From Lachnospiraceae bacterium (GTDB lineage Bacteria > Bacillota > Clostridia > Lachnospirales > Lachnospiraceae): a stretch of DNA of 64,000 nucleotides. Shown one piece after another: positions 48,849-56,839 of the stretch (positions are counted from its first letter, which is position 1; each line of letters opens with the position of its first letter). The notes below the pieces were generated by a model. That model saw only the letters and a program-made list of their open reading frames with translations. It was not told the origin of the DNA and searched no databases. The stretch covers positions 1 through 64,000 of the forward strand of contig JAFWTY010000004.1 of assembly GCA_017518735.1 (NCBI GenBank). The letters are read 5' to 3'. Made by a program: the position numbers and the translations under genes.

Positions 48849-49589
48849 TTACGCTCCCTCCTTTCGCGGCTTGGCTGCCGGTTTTTCCCCGTCATCCCCG
48901 TAATCATTGATCGGGAAGAATACAGCTCCGGCCAAAGATGCCACCACAGCACAAATGATAATGGCAAATCCCTCGGTTATATCCTTTAAAAACGGTGTAT
49001 AGGTCATTGCTATTTTCAAAGCAACGGCAAGAAGAACTACAATTGTCATTTTTCCGGACTTCTTCATCTCAGGGATCACAATCGCAATAAACATTCCGTA
49101 AAGTGCCACCGAAAGCGCACTGGAAATAAAAGGCGGGAGGATGGCTCCTAAGATTGCACCGACTAAAGTACCGAGTGCCCATCCGAAATAAGGAGCAATC
49201 GTCAGTCCAAAGAAATACTTTGTTCCGATCTTCTTCTCCTGAACAATCGAAACCGCAAAAATCTCATCCGTATGAAAGGCACCGAAAAACAGACGCATCG
49301 GTACCGTAAAACTCTTATCTACCTTTTGCGTCAGAGAAAGAGACATCAACGCATAACGTAAATTGATTACGAACTGCGTCAACGCCATCTCAATCAGGCT
49401 TCCTGCCGTACACATAACGGTAATTCCGGCAAACTGCCCTGCGCTTGTTAAGTTGGTCATGGAGATCAGAACGGCCTGCCAAACGGAGAATCCCTCATTG
49501 ACTGCCATGATTCCGAATGTCAAAGAAACGGAAAAATAGCCGAGTCCGATGGGAATGCCGTCCCGAAACCCCTTTGAGAAACTGTTCAT
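48849..49589 (-). CDS. azlC: Branched-chain amino acid exporter large subunit
   Basis: The 246-residue protein has seven to eight transmembrane helices and the AzlC signatures (GFRDGIPIGLGYFSVSLTFG at the N-terminus, LTSAGQFAG). With AzlD it forms a branched-chain amino acid exporter. The start is set at the ATG at 49589, with GAAGGG upstream, rather than an in-frame GTG five codons earlier. Upstream lie a hairpin and four TTATGTTAAC repeats. Confidence 0.94.
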   Translation of the reverse strand: MNSFSKGFRDGIPIGLGYFSVSLTFGIMAVNEGFSVWQAVLISMTNLTSAGQFAGITVMCTAGSLIEMALTQFVINLRYALMSLSLTQKVDKSFTVPMRLFFGAFHTDEIFAVSIVQEKKIGTKYFFGLTIAPYFGWALGTLVGAILGAILPPFISSALSVALYGMFIAIVIPEMKKSGKMTIVVLLAVALKIAMTYTPFLKDITEGFAIIICAVVASLAGAVFFPINDYGDDGEKPAAKPRKEGA

Positions 49590-49608
49590 TCTACTGCCCT
49601 TCACAAAT

Positions 49609-49706
49609 CAACCGCAAAGAGAATTCTCTGCGGTTGAATTATGTTAACTAATTTTCAATTATGTTAACCAATTTAGTTATGTTAACTAAAACATTATTAT
49701 GTAAAC
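49609..49706. repeat. Hairpin and four TTATGTTAAC repeats upstream of azlC
   Basis: A hairpin (49609-49636) has CAACCGCA and TGCGGTTG arms around a GAATTC core. Four motif units in one orientation follow at 49639, 49659, 49677 and 49697 (last one TTATGTAAAC), spaced 20, 18 and 20 bases. They fill the 109-bp gap between the purH-type stop and azlC. The hairpin could end the purine transcript, but there is no T-run. Confidence 0.8.
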
Positions 49707-49713
49707 CAATTGA

Positions 49714-50892
49714 TTAGTGATGGAATAATCTCATTCCGGTGAATGCCATAGCCATTCCGTACTTGTCAGCGGTCTCGATTACCTGATCATCACGTACGGA
49801 TCCGCCGGGCTCTGCAATATACTTAACACCGCTCTTTTTTGCTCTCTCAATGTTGTCACCGAAGGGGAAGAATGCATCGGAACCGAGTGCAACGTCTTCC
49901 ATGGTATCAAGCCATGCTCTCTTTTCTTCTCTGGTAAATACTTCGGGTTTTACCTTGAAGATTCTCTGCCAGGTTCCTTCTGCAAGTACATCTTCGTATT
50001 CCTCACCGATGTATACGTCAATCGCATTGTCTCTGTCTGCACGGCCGATACCGTCTACAAACTGAAGGCCGAGTACCTTCGGAGACTGACGAAGCATCCA
50101 GTTGTCTGCCTTGGATCCTGCAAGACGGGTGCAGTGAATTCTGGACTGCTGTCCAGCACCGATACCGATTGCCTGTCCGCCTTTTGCGTAGCATACGGAG
50201 TTGGACTGGGTATACTTCAAAGTGATCAGGGAAATGATCAAGTCGATCTGTGCAAGTTCGGGAATATCCTTATTTGCGGTAACGATGTTGCCAAGAAGTT
50301 CCTTGTCAATCTTGAATTCGTTTCTTCCCTGCTCAAAAGTGATGCCGTAAACATCCTTGTGCTCTAAGGGAGCGGGAGTATAGTTTTCATCAATTTTGAT
50401 AACGTTGTATTTTCCGCCCTTTTTGGAAGAAAGGATTTCCAATGCTTCGGGCTCGTATCCGGGAGCGATAACGCCGTCGGAAACTTCTCTCTTAATGATT
50501 TTTGCGGTAGATACGTCGCAAACGTCGGATAATGCAATGAAATCGCCGAAGGAAGACATTCTGTCCGCACCTCTTGCTCTTGCATAAGCGCAAGCGAGGG
50601 GTGATAATTCGCCGAGATCGTCTACCCAATAGATTTTTGCAAGGGTATCGGTCAAGGGAAGACCTACTGCCGCACCGGCGGGAGAAACATGCTTGAAGGA
50701 AGTTGCTGCAGGGAGTCCCGTTGCTTTCTTAAGTTCCTTTACAAGCTGCCAGCCGTTGAAGGCATCCATAAAGTTGATATATCCGGGCTTTCCGCAAAGT
50801 ACTTCGATGGGAAGTTCTCTTCCGTCGTTTACAAAGATTTTGGAAGGTTTCTGATTCGGGTTACATCCGTATTTAAGTTCAAGTTCTTTCAT
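49714..50892 (-). CDS. purH: AICAR formyltransferase (stand-alone PurH C-terminal type)
   Basis: The 392-residue protein matches only the AICAR transformylase part of PurH; the N-terminal IMP cyclohydrolase domain (about 200 residues) is absent. Family features are [11 protein letters not shown], the [11 protein letters not shown] catalytic segment with Lys and His, and [29 protein letters not shown]. It formylates AICAR to FAICAR. The missing ring closure is probably supplied by the PurO-like gene 13 bp upstream. Confidence 0.94.
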   Translation of the reverse strand: MKELELKYGCNPNQKPSKIFVNDGRELPIEVLCGKPGYINFMDAFNGWQLVKELKKATGLPAATSFKHVSPAGAAVGLPLTDTLAKIYWVDDLGELSPLACAYARARGADRMSSFGDFIALSDVCDVSTAKIIKREVSDGVIAPGYEPEALEILSSKKGGKYNVIKIDENYTPAPLEHKDVYGITFEQGRNEFKIDKELLGNIVTANKDIPELAQIDLIISLITLKYTQSNSVCYAKGGQAIGIGAGQQSRIHCTRLAGSKADNWMLRQSPKVLGLQFVDGIGRADRDNAIDVYIGEEYEDVLAEGTWQRIFKVKPEVFTREEKRAWLDTMEDVALGSDAFFPFGDNIERAKKSGVKYIAEPGGSVRDDQVIETADKYGMAMAFTGMRLFHH

Positions 50893-50905
50893 GTCATATC
50901 CTCTC

Positions 50906-51619
50906 TTACTGATTCTTGTTCATAATTCTGGTTTCGTATTTTCCGGTCTCAATGTCAATGAAACGTACAAATAAGGAAACCTTGTTGTCCTCGTTCAAGT
51001 TCTCCCAAACGAGATTTGTAAAGGAATCGATATCACCCTTGATATCTACCCATTCGGGCTCGCCTTCGAAAGAAGGAAGGGGATTTCCGTCCTGCATATA
51101 AGTATGAATGAAGCGTCCTTCACCTGCAAAAGGATTCTCATAAGCAAAGGTAAAACGGTTGCATGCGCTGTCACGTCCCGCATCGGACTTCAAAATGGAC
51201 ATTGCATAAGAATACTTTCCGCCTTCCACATGCATCACACCGGAAATTCTCGGTGTAAGGTTCGGAGCATCGGGCTCGAACTGTCTGGATCTTAAACTTT
51301 GCTCAAAGGTAAGCTGCTTATCCATTCCGTCAAAAACAGTATCGGTCTGATCACCGTTTGTAACGATGGTCTTATTTCCCAGTACTCTTACCGGAGCATA
51401 GATAATAAGGGACGGGTCTTCCATTTTGGAAGGATCAAAAGCCTGGGTACGGATACCCTCTCCGTCTTCCACAAAAACGCGGTTTCTGGAGTTGGTGCTT
51501 CTGCCCATGATGAAGTATGCGCAAACCGCATTTTTGCCGTCTTCGGACTTACCGATTACGATACCTCTTCCGGGATAAGCATTCTCTTTTAATTTGGTAG
51601 CAAGTGAATTCATTTCCAT
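50906..51619 (-). CDS. purO: PurO-type IMP cyclohydrolase
   Basis: The 237-residue protein resembles the archaeal IMP cyclohydrolase family (PF07826). It has YPGRGIVIG near the N-terminus, [13 protein letters not shown], and [19 protein letters not shown]. It would close FAICAR to IMP, the last step of purine synthesis. It is followed after 13 bp by the stand-alone formyltransferase, which fits a functional pair. Assignment is by motif, not alignment. Confidence 0.9.
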   Translation of the reverse strand: MEMNSLATKLKENAYPGRGIVIGKSEDGKNAVCAYFIMGRSTNSRNRVFVEDGEGIRTQAFDPSKMEDPSLIIYAPVRVLGNKTIVTNGDQTDTVFDGMDKQLTFEQSLRSRQFEPDAPNLTPRISGVMHVEGGKYSYAMSILKSDAGRDSACNRFTFAYENPFAGEGRFIHTYMQDGNPLPSFEGEPEWVDIKGDIDSFTNLVWENLNEDNKVSLFVRFIDIETGKYETRIMNKNQ

Positions 51620-51700
51620 AAACGCTCTCCTTCAAAACTTTGTATTAATATGTAAAAAAACTACCTCTTTACGTTATCATTTTTCAGTTGAAAAGGCAAA

Positions 51701-52540
51701 TCAAAAATCAATCACAACAATTTCCGGATGATTAAAGAAACGAGGGGCAGGAGTGCTCTCTCTCGCAAGTCCGCGACTCACCACCATAACGCTTCCGTTA
51801 GACAGCGTATACGCTCCACTTACATATTTTGCCATAAATCCCTGATCAGGAGCCCAGTATCCACGTCCCGTAAAGGGAATTCTGAATTGCCCGGCATGTG
51901 CATGTCCCGCCACAATCAGGTCATAACCATATTGCTCATATAAATCCGTTTTTTCGGGACGATGTGAAATCAGAATCTTGAAATGTTTCTCACTCGTGGC
52001 CTCCCAGGCCTTTTGAAGCTGGTCTTCGTATGTTCCTTCAACCAGGGAGTCCGGATCGTCCACTCCGCAGATGTCAATCATTCTTCCCTTAATCTCAATC
52101 GTTTCGCAGTCCCCTTCCAGCACTGTAATCCCCAGATTTCTTACCTTTTCTTTTATCTCCGAAGCACGGCCGCTCCAGTATTCATGATTTCCCGTAACGT
52201 AGTAGCACTTATATTTCTGTGACAGGCTTTCCAGTGTTTTCATGGCATTGTCGTCTTTTTTCTTATCATCAAAAATATCACCGCCAAGCAAAATGAGATC
52301 CGGGTTTTCTTTCTCAATCCGCTCCAAAAGATTCTTCTGCTCTTTTCCGTAATAGCAGGAATGAAGATCCGTGATCAGTACGGCTCGCGCACTGTTATCC
52401 GGCGCATTTTCCAGGGTAATATGCTCCGTAACCGGAACAAAAAACCAAATTGTTGCGAGAATAAGGAGAAACAGAATGATACAAAATGCCAGACTTATTT
52501 TTCTTTTTTTGGAGGTGGTCTTTCTGATTTTCTTAACCAT
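51701..52540 (-). CDS. Membrane-anchored metallophosphoesterase
   Basis: The 279-residue protein has a basic N-terminus, one transmembrane helix (about 15-36) and a calcineurin-like phosphoesterase domain. Metal-site motifs are ITDLHS, GGDIFDD, TGNHEYW, SHRPE and AGHAHAGQ. It resembles the YkuE/LpxH-like group with an external active site. The substrate is unknown. The start has only a weak ribosome binding site. Confidence 0.9.
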   Translation of the reverse strand: MVKKIRKTTSKKRKISLAFCIILFLLILATIWFFVPVTEHITLENAPDNSARAVLITDLHSCYYGKEQKNLLERIEKENPDLILLGGDIFDDKKKDDNAMKTLESLSQKYKCYYVTGNHEYWSGRASEIKEKVRNLGITVLEGDCETIEIKGRMIDICGVDDPDSLVEGTYEDQLQKAWEATSEKHFKILISHRPEKTDLYEQYGYDLIVAGHAHAGQFRIPFTGRGYWAPDQGFMAKYVSGAYTLSNGSVMVVSRGLARESTPAPRFFNHPEIVVIDF

Positions 52541-52549
52541 TTTCGTATA

Positions 52550-52670
52550 TTACAGGGCCCTCAAACGGTGGTGGTGTTTTTCTTGCTCTGATGATTCATA
52601 ATTTACAGGGTTCTCAAACGAGGTACCTCCAATCGTTAGATTTTATGGTCTAACTTTTAGGGGTCGGTAC
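52550..52670. repeat. Direct repeats and an IS-end-like stem-loop in the NSS-phosphoesterase gap
   Basis: Two 18-bp direct repeats, TTACAGGGCCCTCAAACG (52550-52567) and TTACAGGGTTCTCAAACG (52603-52620), lie 53 bp apart. Next to them a long imperfect inverted repeat spans 52622-52670 (arms GGTACCTCCAATCGTTAGA and TCTAACTTTTAGGGGTCGG). The AAAAGTTAGAC segment recalls the ends of some IS3-family elements, so this could be a small insertion remnant. It may also act as a terminator. Confidence 0.45.
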
Positions 52671-52709
52671 AAAACTCATCTGCTCCTTCTTTTTTGCGTT
52701 TATTCCGTT

Positions 52710-54278
52710 CTACTCTTCCCTGATTTCCTCGCCGCCTTTGCATTCATCCCAGGGTATGGGATCGTAACGTCCGTCCCTGAATCTGATCTTCTCATATATG
52801 GAAAAGAAAATACCGAAGAATACCACTACTGCGGAGACAATCCATCCAAGCACAACGTTTGCCAGCGCGGAGTATCCGTCTGCAGCGCCGTAGATTCCAT
52901 GATGTTTTGCGATCAGCGTATACATATTCCATGCAAAGAATCCGATAAGAAGCACCGGAGCGATTACTTTCACGGAAATAAAGAACCACCACTTCGGCAT
53001 TTTAAACTTCTTTGTATTTTTGTTAATCTCTTCCAGAACCTTACCGGTTTTAAAAAACCAGCCGACAGCGATGGTCTCGATGATTCCGATAAATACCAGG
53101 TTGATGTTGTTTGCATAGTAATCGACGATATCCAGGAATGCAAGTCCGGCACCCGTAATGAAAATCAGCGAAATCGCGCTTGCAATCAGACAGATGATAA
53201 CTGTCGTTTTCTTTGCATCCGTCTTAAACTTATCCGAAATCGAGGCCGATACACCTTCCACAATGGAGAAGGCGGAATCGATGGCCAGCGTACATAAGCA
53301 GAAATAAAAGATAAATGCGAAGCAGGCATTGAAAAGACCGCTGTTTGTCAGTTTTACCATCGCCTGCGGGTAGATGATAAATGCTGTCGATACACCGGAG
53401 GTAGACATGTTATCCAGCATACCTACGCCTCCCATGGTAGTGAACATTACAACACTTGAAAGCAGACTCACGCCCAGGTCGGAAAGCGCGATAATAACAG
53501 CATCCCTTGCAATGTTGGTTGTTTTCGGCAGATAGGAGCCGTACGCAAACATGATTGCCATCATGATGGACAGCGAATAGAACACCTGACCGACCGCATC
53601 AATCCATACATCCGCCGTCGCAAGCTGCGTAAAGTCGGGGGTAAACATTTTTACAAGTCCGGCCATTCCGCCCGGCATAAAAATACCTTTGACAGCCATA
53701 ATAAGAAGGCAGACTACCGGGGCAAAAACCGTAAATTTGACAACCTTACTTACCGAGCTCGCGCCGTTACGGATACAGATATAAATAAATATCCATGCAA
53801 TCACGAGAGCAATCAGTGCCGCTGTGGAAGCTGTAAAGAAACCATCCGTATTCCCGGTGGTCTGAATGGTCTCAAGCCATAGTTTTCCTGCTGCTTCTGG
53901 ATTGCCGGTTAGTTTGGCAAACTTTGATGATATGAGGGCCATTAAAATGACCCAGCCGAATACAACCGCATAGTAGGTTACAATGACAAACGCATTGATG
54001 GTCGAGGACCATCCGATCCACTGAAATTTCTTGTTTAAGGATCCGATTGCGTTTATGGCACCGCTCTGGGTTTTGCGTCCCATGGAGATTTCCATCATTA
54101 GAAGGGGAATCCCCATGACAACCATCATAACCATATATACAAAGATAAAGGTTCCTCCGCCATACTTTGCAGCCAGTCCCGGAAAACGCCATGCATTACC
54201 GAGTCCCACTGCGGAGCCTACGGATGCAAGTATGAACGTGAAACTCGAATTCCACTGCCCTCTTTTTTCTGAAGCCAT
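52710..54278 (-). CDS. Neurotransmitter:sodium symporter family transporter
   Basis: The 522-residue membrane protein has about 12 transmembrane helices and the NSS signature near the N-terminus (ASVGSAVGLGNAWRFP, with the sodium-site region). Bacterial members such as LeuT and MhsT import amino acids with sodium; the substrate here cannot be set. The short cytoplasmic tail is acidic (ECKGGEEIREE). It stands alone, between the Hsp20 gene and a repeat-rich gap. Confidence 0.94.
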   Translation of the reverse strand: MASEKRGQWNSSFTFILASVGSAVGLGNAWRFPGLAAKYGGGTFIFVYMVMMVVMGIPLLMMEISMGRKTQSGAINAIGSLNKKFQWIGWSSTINAFVIVTYYAVVFGWVILMALISSKFAKLTGNPEAAGKLWLETIQTTGNTDGFFTASTAALIALVIAWIFIYICIRNGASSVSKVVKFTVFAPVVCLLIMAVKGIFMPGGMAGLVKMFTPDFTQLATADVWIDAVGQVFYSLSIMMAIMFAYGSYLPKTTNIARDAVIIALSDLGVSLLSSVVMFTTMGGVGMLDNMSTSGVSTAFIIYPQAMVKLTNSGLFNACFAFIFYFCLCTLAIDSAFSIVEGVSASISDKFKTDAKKTTVIICLIASAISLIFITGAGLAFLDIVDYYANNINLVFIGIIETIAVGWFFKTGKVLEEINKNTKKFKMPKWWFFISVKVIAPVLLIGFFAWNMYTLIAKHHGIYGAADGYSALANVVLGWIVSAVVVFFGIFFSIYEKIRFRDGRYDPIPWDECKGGEEIREE

Positions 54279-54375
54279 TTTCTCATCTCTCCCTTAGAAA
54301 ACTTAAATATAAATAACAGTGATATTTTACTTCTTTTTTTATCCGCTTTCAACCTTGTAAAACGTGAATGAAACA

Positions 54376-54411
54376 ATAAAAAAAGGCCGCCGCATTTGCG
54401 GCAGCCTTTTG
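54376..54411 (-). terminator. hsp20 terminator
   Basis: A GC-rich stem (GGCTGCCGCA with TGCGGCGGCC, one wobble) is followed on the minus strand by TTTTTTT. It lies just after the Hsp20 stop and before the NSS gene. Confidence 0.9.
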
Positions 54412-54422
54412 GGAGGATGGAT

Positions 54423-54860
54423 TTATGAAATAGAAATCAGTTTACGTTCTTCTTTCTTTTCCACATTTTCTTTTTTCGGAACGTCCAAGGTTAAGATACC
54501 GTCCTTAAATTCGGCCTTGATATCTTCCTGGGTTACAACGTCGCCTACATAGAAGCTTCTTGCAAAGTTTCCGAAGTAACGCTCCTTACGGATATAATGT
54601 CCTGCTTTGTCTTTCTCCTCGTTGTTTTCATGATGCTCGGCACGTACGGTCAGATAACCGTCCTTCAATTCCGCCTCCACATCCTCTTTCTTGAATCCGG
54701 GGAGTTCCATCTCAATGATGTACTCTCCTTCCGTCTCGCGGATATCGGTATGCATGATTGCGGCTCCTCCGTTATTGTGACGGGCAGGTGCAAAAAACTC
54801 ATCATTGAAGAAATCGTCGAACAAATCGTTATTTTTGGTAAATACACTCGGTCTTAACAT
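54423..54860 (-). CDS. hsp20: Hsp20/alpha-crystallin family small heat-shock protein
   Basis: The 145-residue protein starts MLRPSVFTKNNDLFDDFF, as in Clostridial Hsp18. The alpha-crystallin domain (about 35-130) contains ELPGFKKEDVEAELKDGYLTV and GILTLDVPKKE. It binds unfolding proteins under heat stress. The start at 54860 is preferred over an in-frame start 30 codons upstream, because AAGGG lies at the right distance and the family begins there. A CIRCE operator lies upstream. Confidence 0.94.
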   Translation of the reverse strand: MLRPSVFTKNNDLFDDFFNDEFFAPARHNNGGAAIMHTDIRETEGEYIIEMELPGFKKEDVEAELKDGYLTVRAEHHENNEEKDKAGHYIRKERYFGNFARSFYVGDVVTQEDIKAEFKDGILTLDVPKKENVEKKEERKLISIS

Positions 54861-54998
54861 ATAGCAACCCTTCTTTCCATTTATTTGCGGAGACATCTGT
54901 CGGATTACAAATTCCATATTCATTCCTTTCCGATGGAAGCGTTCCGGCATCCATCTCTGTATGTTTTATTTGTTATATGTATTATATAACACCTTTTG

Positions 54999-55025
54999 TT
55001 AGCACTGTCAATAGGTGAGTGCTAA
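54999..55025 (-). promoter_or_regulatory. CIRCE operator and promoter of hsp20
   Basis: TTAGCACTG, nine bases and GAGTGCTAA match the CIRCE operator for HrcA with one mismatch. On the minus strand, TTGACA (55006-55011) lies inside it. A TATATAAT -10 region follows after about 17-19 bases. HrcA repression of hsp20 is a strong prediction. Confidence 0.92.
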
Positions 55026-55036
55026 TTTTTTTAAAA

Positions 55037-55066
55037 AATTATCACCCCGCCGCATGACGAGGTGAC
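55037..55066 (-). terminator. Terminator of the ABC exporter operon
   Basis: An 8-bp stem (TCACCTCG with CGGGGTGA, one G-U) is followed on the minus strand by ATAATTTTTT. It lies after the second exporter gene and directly upstream of the CIRCE site. Confidence 0.8.
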
Positions 55067-55102
55067 AAAAATCCTTATATTCAGCGCATCTCAGCCCTTT
55101 TT

Positions 55103-56839
55103 CTAGATTTCAATTCCGGCAAACTGAGACTCGTACAAATTCGAATAGAAACCTTTTTTCTCCAGCAGTTCCTTATGACTGCCCTGCTCCACAATGTGTC
55201 CTTCGTTCATTACGAGAATGATATCGGCAGACTGAATCGTGGAAAGACGGTGTGCTACGATGAAGGTGGTTCTGCCTTCCATCATCTTTTCAAAAGCATT
55301 CTGAATCTTCATCTCCGTTCTGGTATCTATGGAAGAAGTTGCTTCGTCTAAGATCAGCATCGGAGGTAAGGTTAACATAACTCTGGTAATACAAAGTAAC
55401 TGCTTCTGTCCCTGACTTAAGGAAGAATCGTTGATCACGGTATCCAGACCTTCCGGAAGACGTTTGATAAAACTCCAGCTATGTGATTCTTTTGCAGCAC
55501 GGATAATCTCTTCTTCCGTGGCATCCTCTCTTCCGAATGCAATGTTTTCGCGCACCGTGGCGTTTTTCAGCCAGGTTTCCTGCAAAACCATACCATAGTT
55601 CAATCGAAGAGACTCTCGGGTGACATCGGTAATGTCTTTCTCATCCACCAGAATCTTTCCTGCCTTCACTTCATAGAAGCGCATGAAAAGATTGATCAGA
55701 GTCGTTTTACCGCAGCCGGTCGGTCCAACGATGGCCACATGCGTTCCGGCAGGAATTTTCAGATTGAAGCTTTCAATCAAAGGCTTCTCTTCCACATAGG
55801 AAAAATCAACAGCCGAAACCTCCACATTGCCGCTTACTTTTCCCAGTTCTTCCTCTTTTTCCGGAACCTGATCCGGTTCTTCCAAAAACTCAAATACACG
55901 CCCTGCACAGGAAAGTGCATACTGAAATTCCGTTACAACGGATGTGATATCCGTAAACGGTTTCATATACTGGTTTGCGTAGGATAAGAGAATCGAGAGT
56001 CCGCCGACCGTCAGATTTCCGTTTATAATATAGTAAGCGCCCATCAAAGCCACACAGGCATAAATCATGCTGTTTACGGCTCTTGTGGAAGGATTCGTCA
56101 GGGATGAATAAAAGACTGCTTTTTCCGAAGCCTTGCGCAGTTCTTCGTTCACTTCGTCAAAACGCTCTTTTGCCCGATGCTCATAACCAAATGCTTTTAC
56201 GATTCTTGCGCCGCCCACCATTTCTTCGGTAAGGGCCGTCTGCTGTCCGCGAATCTCCGACTGCAGTTTAAACATCTTAAATGAACCGGTCGCAATAAAC
56301 TTTGAAACAAAAAAACTGATCGGTGTCAAAACCAGAACAAGCACAGTCACCCATATATTCATACGGAACATGAAATACAAGGTCACACCGATGGTTACGA
56401 TTCCAGCCACCAGCTGCGTAAAGCCGAGAAGCAGTCCGTCCGAAAGCTGATCCGTATCGGTGATCACACGGCTTGCAATATCTCCCACTCCCTTCCGGTC
56501 AAGATATGCAAGCGGCAGCGTCTGGATCTTTCGAATGGCTTTGCTTCGGATTGCTCTTACGATTCCGAACGTCATACGGTTGTTGATCACATTCATGATC
56601 CAGGTTCCGATTCCGGAAACACCGATTAAAATCAAAATCCAGATCAGTTTATGATTCAGTCCTTCAAAATCAACCTTTCCTTTTCCGATCAGGAAGTCCA
56701 CGCAATGTCCGAAAAGAATCGGTACATAAAGCTGCAATACCACCACAAAAGCGGAAATCAGAATGCTAAGTATCAATAAGACTTTATATGCACCTACAAA
56801 TGTAAGTAATTTACGAATGGTTCCGGGGGATTTTTTCAT
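55103..56839 (-). CDS. ABC exporter half-transporter (second gene)
   Basis: The 578-residue protein has an ABC type I exporter membrane domain with six helices (about 15-310) and an ATPase domain. The ATPase shows Walker A VGPTGCGKTT, Q loop, signature SLSQGQKQ, Walker B MLILDEATSS and switch AHRLST. The signature starts LSQGQ instead of LSGGQ, a common sign of an asymmetric heterodimer. Its start overlaps the other half-transporter (ATGA), so the two probably form one exporter. Substrate unknown (drug or lipid type). Confidence 0.94.
   Translation of the reverse strand: MKKSPGTIRKLLTFVGAYKVLLILSILISAFVVVLQLYVPILFGHCVDFLIGKGKVDFEGLNHKLIWILILIGVSGIGTWIMNVINNRMTFGIVRAIRSKAIRKIQTLPLAYLDRKGVGDIASRVITDTDQLSDGLLLGFTQLVAGIVTIGVTLYFMFRMNIWVTVLVLVLTPISFFVSKFIATGSFKMFKLQSEIRGQQTALTEEMVGGARIVKAFGYEHRAKERFDEVNEELRKASEKAVFYSSLTNPSTRAVNSMIYACVALMGAYYIINGNLTVGGLSILLSYANQYMKPFTDITSVVTEFQYALSCAGRVFEFLEEPDQVPEKEEELGKVSGNVEVSAVDFSYVEEKPLIESFNLKIPAGTHVAIVGPTGCGKTTLINLFMRFYEVKAGKILVDEKDITDVTRESLRLNYGMVLQETWLKNATVRENIAFGREDATEEEIIRAAKESHSWSFIKRLPEGLDTVINDSSLSQGQKQLLCITRVMLTLPPMLILDEATSSIDTRTEMKIQNAFEKMMEGRTTFIVAHRLSTIQSADIILVMNEGHIVEQGSHKELLEKKGFYSNLYESQFAGIEI

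Noticed and set aside
55371-55380. GTTAACATAA inside the second ABC exporter gene
   Set aside because: It encodes part of the conserved sequence before Walker B (VMLT). A single coding copy is compatible with chance and codon constraint.
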